Origin: Mortierella alpina | Lineage: Eukaryota > Mortierellomycota > Mortierellomycetes > Mortierellales > Mortierellaceae | Reading direction: 5' to 3' | NCBI GenBank assembly: GCA_029449245.1 | Contig: JANATF010000001.1 | Location: 2,542,001-2,606,000 of the forward strand | DNA: 64,000 nt | Shown: piece after piece, positions 58,702 through 64,000 of the stretch | Layout: each line of letters begins with the position of its first letter | How positions within the stretch are numbered: the stretch's first letter is position 1 | The notes under the pieces: model-generated | The model's input: the letters and a program-made list of their open reading frames with translations, nothing else | What the model was told of the DNA's origin: nothing | The model's database searches: none | Made by a program: the position numbers and the translations under genes

Positions 58702-59319
58702 AAAACCTGTTTTGATTCTTGTATTCCAACGTCCTCTGTGAACAAAACGCACAACGTATTCTCTCTTTCTTTCAATACACCGGGCAAGCATGGCTTCTGG
58801 AATCGAAGTTACTACTTGATGCAGAAGCTAAACCTTTTCTTGGTGCATGAACGTATTTTGTCTTTTACCTGAATGTTGTCAATCTTTTCAGGCCACGCTT
58901 AAGTGGACGACAGTCGCGGGTTCATTGAACCGGTAACTGTACTCCGTACTACTTACTACTTTACGCACTCGTGGGCCGTTCTGGTTATCTTTCATCAATA
59001 TACGAACCCTGTTTGGGTTCATAGTTATATGTGTTTGCTCACTCCTTTACTCGCAGCACCCAGCATATAGCCGAGCGCTACCAGCTCTTTCATGCGTAAG
59101 CGTAGGAAGGGTGAGATAAAAGTGGGGTGCGGGGTTTGACTGATGGCTAAAAAGTTAACGTGTGATAGTTGCGGATGGTAGAGGAAAGCAGCTACAAAGG
59201 ATGACGGAAAGCAGAAATTCGGAGTGAGTGAGTGGGAAAGTGGGCACAAGCAGAGGCAGCCGAAGAGCTGAGTAAACAGAATGGAGCAAGTGAGAATGGT
59301 GAAATCCAAGAAGCATTAC

Positions 59320-59346
59320 GGGGGGGGGGGGGGGGGGGGGGGGGGG
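59320..59346. repeat. 27-nt poly-G run
   Basis: This is the longest single-base run of G or C in the window. Such tracts are error-prone in assembly, and the length should be treated as approximate. Confidence 0.85.
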
Positions 59347-59554
59347 TGAAAGAAGGCCGATAGGCAGATATTGAAGTATCGCCACCTGAAAAGGAGGCCT
59401 GCCATGTACAGGTATCATCAACTTTATCCGAGCCACGCTCATTTGCTATGCCATGTGGTAATCAAGACTCTCGAAGGAGCAAGAAAACGAGCATTATGTA
59501 GGCGAGAAGCGCTTGGAATACGCGCTTCTTGAGGGCTCAGCTTTCAAGCAATAT

Positions 59555-59880
59555 TTGACTTTGCAAAGGCAAGTCGCGTGCTCAGCGAATCTCATTTTCC
59601 CTTTGATCTGATCCTCAATCTCGATGGCATTGCACATGCCAGATATTCTCGCGTCAACAATAGCGCAATGCGAGTGAGCCGCTGACAAAAAGTCTGAAAG
59701 GCATAAGCCCTCCATGCTATTGAGCAACCAGTAGATGCGAAGGCTATGTTGCGTGCACACTTTGACACGATCTTCAATCTCGATGGCATGGCACCCGAGA
59801 CATATGCTCACGTCAACATTAACACAAGGCGGGAGAGCGCCGGTTAAAAACCGCAAGGCATATTATACTGCACTCCATGG
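59555..59880. repeat. Degenerate tandem duplication, unit about 159 bp
   Basis: TCAATCTCGATGGCAT recurs at 59615 and 59774, an offset of 159 bp. Flanking sequence aligns at roughly 70% identity by eye on both sides (for example GCGTCAACA/ACGTCAACA and TCCATGCTATTGAG/TCCATGGTATTGAG). On the minus strand one frame stays open through both units (59494-59856), with NAIEIEDQIK matching HAIEIEDRVK. Confidence 0.7.
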
Positions 59881-62771
59881 TATTGAGGAGAGCATGCAGC
59901 ACATGATCGCGGCGACCTACCAAGGTGGTTAGTAAAAAGATGGCTCCTGCCTTGAAAGTTTGGAACAGCATGTTGCAAATCGCCTCCCCAAAAACCAAAT
60001 AAAGATTGATGTGCAGACAAATGGAGAAGTAAGCATTCCAACGGGTGATAGCAAACAAGCAAGCAAAGCAGAAGGTGTGAGCAGAGAGGAGAAGGAAGGT
60101 TGAAAAAGGGAGAAGGGCCAATGATTTGTTTTGTTGAAACGAAGGGGTAGCAGGGGATAGACATCGTGCTTCGCCCATGTTAAAACGCTAAATCGCGGGG
60201 TGCTATCTGTGTGTTCCCGATTTTTTCTATCAACGTCCAATGTCCAATGCTCATGAACGCGGCGCGAGCGACGCTCTCCTCTGTTGAAGTCGAGCCTTTG
60301 TCAGCACAGTGAGTACCTCAAGATTTCAGAAGTACGGAGGAAAGGACAGAGGCATCGGTTAATGCATATAGGTCTTGGAACGGAAGCGGGTCAGTTTTTT
60401 TAGCACACGATTCACGATCCGTTCGCGTGCACTTTAGCTTTTGGCGATCATCCTCTCAGAGCCTGCCTGTTTGAGGAGCTCTATTGCTTACGAAGGAAAT
60501 GAACCGTTCAAAAGCGAAGAGTTTATTGCACAATGGACGAAAATAACCCCCGGAGCTGGCCAATGTCCAGCAAACGACCCAATCTCCCGATGTAGACTAC
60601 GGCGAAAAAGAAAAGAAAGGGGGGATCGATCTATAGCCTGAGCAGCCCATTGGTTCCTGGCAGTGTCAACTGCTCTGAGACGACAGCTGTAAGATATTCT
60701 CAACAGTACGATTAGGGTATTTTCACACGAGCGTCGGTGAAGGCCTTGTGGGCCAGAAGGGTGAATCCAAACACCACACGAGAGAGACAGACACTGGGTT
60801 AGATGGGTTCTCTTTCGGCCTTACACAATACAATTTTCGCCACCTCTAGGGCGAGAATAGATATATGAGAGGGCGATGTGGTCCATGACCATTATCATTG
60901 CCCGTCTCATCTGCGTGACATGTAAGGGTGTTATATGTAGGGTGTCAAAGATAGGGTGTAAGACCTCTTAAAAGGGTGCACTTTCGCTCTTTTTGACGGA
61001 CTCTGGAAACTAAGAATGCATAACCATCCGTCCATTGAATACACTTATCAATACAGCGTGATGCGTGCGTGCCGCTCCGAAGTACATATAGATGACTGGG
61101 ACGGAATATATTTCTTTAAGGTATCATGGGCAATTTGATGCATGCTCTCACTTGTTTTCCCTCTCTCCCACATGATGGGATGACCACGCAGTAAAATAAA
61201 TGGAAACGTGAGCCGAGATAGACACCTACAAGGAGGCAGTGAGGATATGAGGACATGCCAATGGCTGGGCAGCCGTGGGCTGTGAGAACATAGCTCATAC
61301 CCTTAGTTGGCATGAATGAGCCGCTTGGTAAGGCGGAATGCTGTTGGTTGGTTGGTTGATTGGGGCTGGCCATGGCCGTGTCCAATGCTGAGGCAGGGTG
61401 GCATGTGCCAGCCGCAATGGCTGGTCAAGAATCACTTATGGAGGCTCTTTCAAAATACGTTTGCTTTCTGACAGGGCCACGTCGCCTCCTCGCGGAGGAC
61501 TACAAAGTATCATACACAATAAATCGAAGCATGCTCATCGCATTCAGTGATATTTTTTCCGGAATTCGGATGTTGCCACGAGGGAAACTATTGTAGTTGA
61601 AACAACCACACGCCCACCATCAAAAAGATGGACATCATTCATGCCATGGTGTGCTTTTCTCGTGTTTTGCAGGCGAGCACTGGATGTGGAATCATATCAG
61701 CTCAAACATTCACGAGCAGAGATGCCGCGCCTCGCTTGTCATGTAGCATCCCGTTGCCTGGCTGATGCTTCAAAACAAAGACGCGATTCGTTTTCAACAC
61801 GAGCGATGGTGATGGGTGAATCTCGATATCGAATAGGAAGGCGCCGGAGACGAAGAGCACCAAATCTTGCTAATTGTACCAAATCAATTGGTAGGCATGG
61901 CGACTGGTGGTCCAAACAACAATAGCGTGCTGCTTGTTCCATGGTTGAATAAGGGTCTTTCTTTTCCACATAAGCGGCATTCCTACCCCCCAATGGTCCA
62001 TCTCTGCTATCCTTTGCCCTCTGGCCATTCACCTGATACTATTTCCTCCATTGTACACATTGGTCCAAAGGAAAATGAAAGTGAGGAGGCACAGGTTGAC
62101 ACGATACTGATTCCCTGCCTAGTCTCTCCTTCCTGAGCGACCCAAGTCGCACTTCGCATATGATATGCACATCCTCAGAACAGAGTCTCGAACTTTCAAA
62201 AAAGACCCTTTGCCCCTCTCGCTGGCGAGAGTGCTATCTTGAAGAATATGGGCTGATGCCACGTATTCACGGCAGGGTAGCTGCCAAGATATGGCGAAGG
62301 GTGTCCTGTGGGACCCGCTGCAGCACTGTGGGTGCCCAGCCGAGGACATGAGGCCCAAGGGCCGTTTGTCTCGCCATAAAAAATGGGTGATGTCTCGACG
62401 GGTAAAAATAAAGTGCGATTCAATGGTCATTCATGCTTGCGGCGAACTGAATCGGATCTTACTCAATCAGAGCCGATACAAAAGGCATTAGGTAAAAAGG
62501 TCTTTTGCCCATTCCTTTTCTTGTTCCTCCTCAATGCTCTTCCCTCTGTCTCTTTCTCATTCTCATTCTCTTGTCTCCTCAGGTCATTCTCCATTCATCC
62601 CTTCGTCCATCCGCTCGACCTTTTACCTCCACTTCACAGTCTCCTTCTAGTCTCACCAACCACCACTCCTTCTCGCGCGCAAAGTCGGATTTTTTTTCTA
62701 CAACTCCACGTCCACCATTCAGTTACACACACTCTGCTCCGTGTTGCCGCTGTGAAATAGGGCTTACAGCC

Positions 62772-63863
62772 ATGGCTACCACCCTTGTCAACTTTCTCAG
62801 CCAGCACATCCACATCCCCTTGAGTCCCTCCGGCAAAGACCAGGACCACGACTACTTTGTGCGTACACCTCAACAACAGCCCCCACAACAGCAGCAGCAG
62901 CTACAACACCAAACCCCTGACAAACCTCGAGTCTACTCTGTCTTCAGTGAGTTACGAACTCTAGAGCAGCAAAGTCATAGCGCTTTGGAGCAGTTTCCTT
63001 GCGAGAACAGACACTCGTTCAATCCTCACTACCAGCACAATTTGCTCACCTCTTCCGCAAACTCGACTCCTCCTTCACTCTTCTCCACCTCAGCCAACTC
63101 ATCGGCTTCCTCCTACTCTAGCAGCTCCAATTTCTCGTTGTCGCGTGCTACCTGCACAAGGGCACTTGGGCAAGAATCCCCGCAGCAGCCGCATACAATC
63201 AGTAGTGGTACTGGCGGCCGACAGAATTACAGCAGCTATCATCATTATCACCATCACCATCAGAATCGACGACGCTTTGCGCGTCTCCAACAGCAACAGG
63301 ACAGAGGTCATGACGACTGGATGTTTGGTATCTCGGATGACGATGATATCCGTGCTGCCTCGACTTCGCCTTCTGGTCAATGTATGGGAGGTGCCCATCC
63401 TCAGAACGCGCCCATTTGCCCCCCGTCTCTGTCCTCTGCCGCATCGCTGAGATCCTCTCTGGTGCGTCGCAGTCGGCCACAACGCGGCACCGTGACTTCG
63501 GACACGTTCCTGACGGAGTCTCAAATCAAGAAGCAGCGGTCGATGGTCACGTTCTCTAGCGTGATTCTCCAACATCCTACCGGTACCGAGCAGCCCTCGA
63601 CCGTCCTGCCAAGCATCATGGAATCCAGTCAAGGCTCCTTGGCCTCCAACAGTAGCGCACCTGTCTTTGAAGCAACCCCATCCGGTCGCGTGGATTGTCA
63701 TCAAGAGTCGTCGCCTGCGAGACAGTCGCTCATGCGCATCGCTCAGATGTCAAAAGATCAAATTGGATGGTGTTCCCAAAACGCCGGCCAATATACCCAT
63801 CGCTATGCGGAAGCACGTCCTCGCGGCATGATGCTTGACGGTCGCCGCAGCTGTCGCCGATGA
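62772..63863 (+). CDS. Unknown Ser/Gln/His-rich protein
   Basis: A single exon of 363 residues starts at ATG 62772; the frame is open upstream to 62505 but without ATG. It begins MATTLVNFLSQHIHIPLSPS, has polyQ (about 37-48) and His tracts, and is otherwise Ser-rich and probably disordered. A more ordered stretch, TSDTFLTESQIKKQRSMVTF, lies near 245, and MRIAQMSKDQIGWCSQ near 325. I do not recognise a family. The leader is pyrimidine-rich, and the 3' flank is A/T-rich with poly-T. Composition resembles the low-complexity parts of regulators elsewhere in the window. Its coding status is likely from length and composition, and an intron cannot be excluded. Confidence 0.7.
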   Translation: MATTLVNFLSQHIHIPLSPSGKDQDHDYFVRTPQQQPPQQQQQLQHQTPDKPRVYSVFSELRTLEQQSHSALEQFPCENRHSFNPHYQHNLLTSSANSTPPSLFSTSANSSASSYSSSSNFSLSRATCTRALGQESPQQPHTISSGTGGRQNYSSYHHYHHHHQNRRRFARLQQQQDRGHDDWMFGISDDDDIRAASTSPSGQCMGGAHPQNAPICPPSLSSAASLRSSLVRRSRPQRGTVTSDTFLTESQIKKQRSMVTFSSVILQHPTGTEQPSTVLPSIMESSQGSLASNSSAPVFEATPSGRVDCHQESSPARQSLMRIAQMSKDQIGWCSQNAGQYTHRYAEARPRGMMLDGRRSCRR

Positions 63864-64000
63864 AATTGTCATTACTGTCTGCTATTTTTTTTTTTGTATC
63901 TTTGTATTTTATCCCATTTCTGTTCTTGTAAAGTAGTAAGAGTGTCTATGTATTGTTAGCCTGTTTCCCTCGTACAAGGCGCGTGTAAATATAAAAAAAA

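Larger units (their letters stand above)
58433..62771. other. Longest gene-free region of the window
   Basis: This 4.3 kb holds a 27-nt G run, a degenerate 159-bp tandem duplication, a GTTGGTTGGTTGGTTG microsatellite near 61345 and no gene I can support. The last 300 bp are a pyrimidine-rich leader for the following gene. Confidence 0.5.

Noticed and set aside
58900-58960. A possible second tRNA-like segment with a GTTCATTGAACC loop
   Set aside because: No acceptor stem, anticodon arm or A box could be paired around it.
1-64000. CRISPR arrays, prophage, bacterial operons or retrotransposon LTRs
   Set aside because: No spaced identical repeats, no paired long terminal repeats and no reverse-transcriptase or integrase motifs were found; the gene style is fungal throughout.

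Overview
This window is nuclear DNA from a filamentous fungus, most likely an early-diverging one (Mucoromycota, probably Mortierellomycotina). The sequence shows intron-containing genes with GTAAG-type donors and mostly 70-310 bp introns, roughly 50% GC, and long homopeptide tracts (Q, N, S, H, D) in regulatory proteins. It also carries a white-collar-type PAS protein with the Mucoromycota-like 'IKRHHKAFGINTWNP' junction, a NADPH oxidase, a PTS2 thiolase, Tim54, She9/Mdm33 and Nsp1. The phylum is an inference; the fungal assignment is firm. I found no prokaryotic, phage or CRISPR features.

Layout. 1-1050 is the 3' end of the AIR-synthetase half of an ADE5,7-type purine gene. 1.7-12.1 kb holds four minus-strand genes: a WC-1-like PAS protein, a polyQ bHLH factor, a mitochondrial hot-dog (thioesterase-like) protein and a NADPH oxidase. 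13.5-17.0 kb is a plus-strand coiled-coil scaffold. 17.1-27.5 kb is minus strand: a Pap1-type bZIP with a 3.6 kb upstream region, a small unknown protein and a membrane-anchored Kelch protein. 29.1-41.7 kb is plus strand: a divergent PARP-like protein, a 178 bp MITE, an HSPA12-type Hsp70, a Na+/H+ antiporter and peroxisomal 3-ketoacyl-CoA thiolase. 41.9-46.6 kb is a divergent pair (SHE9/MDM33 and NSP1) sharing a 316 bp promoter. 47.2 kb carries tRNA-Gly(GCC). 47.8-55.7 kb holds a PMC1-type Ca2+-ATPase, a C2H2 factor and TIM54. 55.7-64 kb is gene-poor, with one 84-codon ORF, decayed repeats and a final unknown gene.

The genes are not a pathway cluster; they are mostly housekeeping and regulatory genes in ordinary eukaryotic spacing. 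Loose themes are mitochondrial inner-membrane proteins (She9, Tim54, a hot-dog protein), ion homeostasis (antiporter, Ca2+ pump) and transcriptional or stress regulators (PAS, bHLH, bZIP, C2H2, Nox). Exon boundaries were derived by hand from GT-AG sites, reading-frame continuity and family conservation. Each complete multi-exon model given here keeps frame from ATG to stop, except the PAS gene and the 5' end of the Kelch gene, which remain unresolved.

The most interesting items are the divergent PARP-like protein that keeps a candidate H-Y-E triad, the TA-flanked MITE next to it, an Hsp70 with a long N-terminal extension carrying an octapeptide array, the white-collar-like protein without LOV or GATA domains, a ~17 bp-phased TAATTGA array beside the tRNA, and a 4-nt coding first exon in NSP1.
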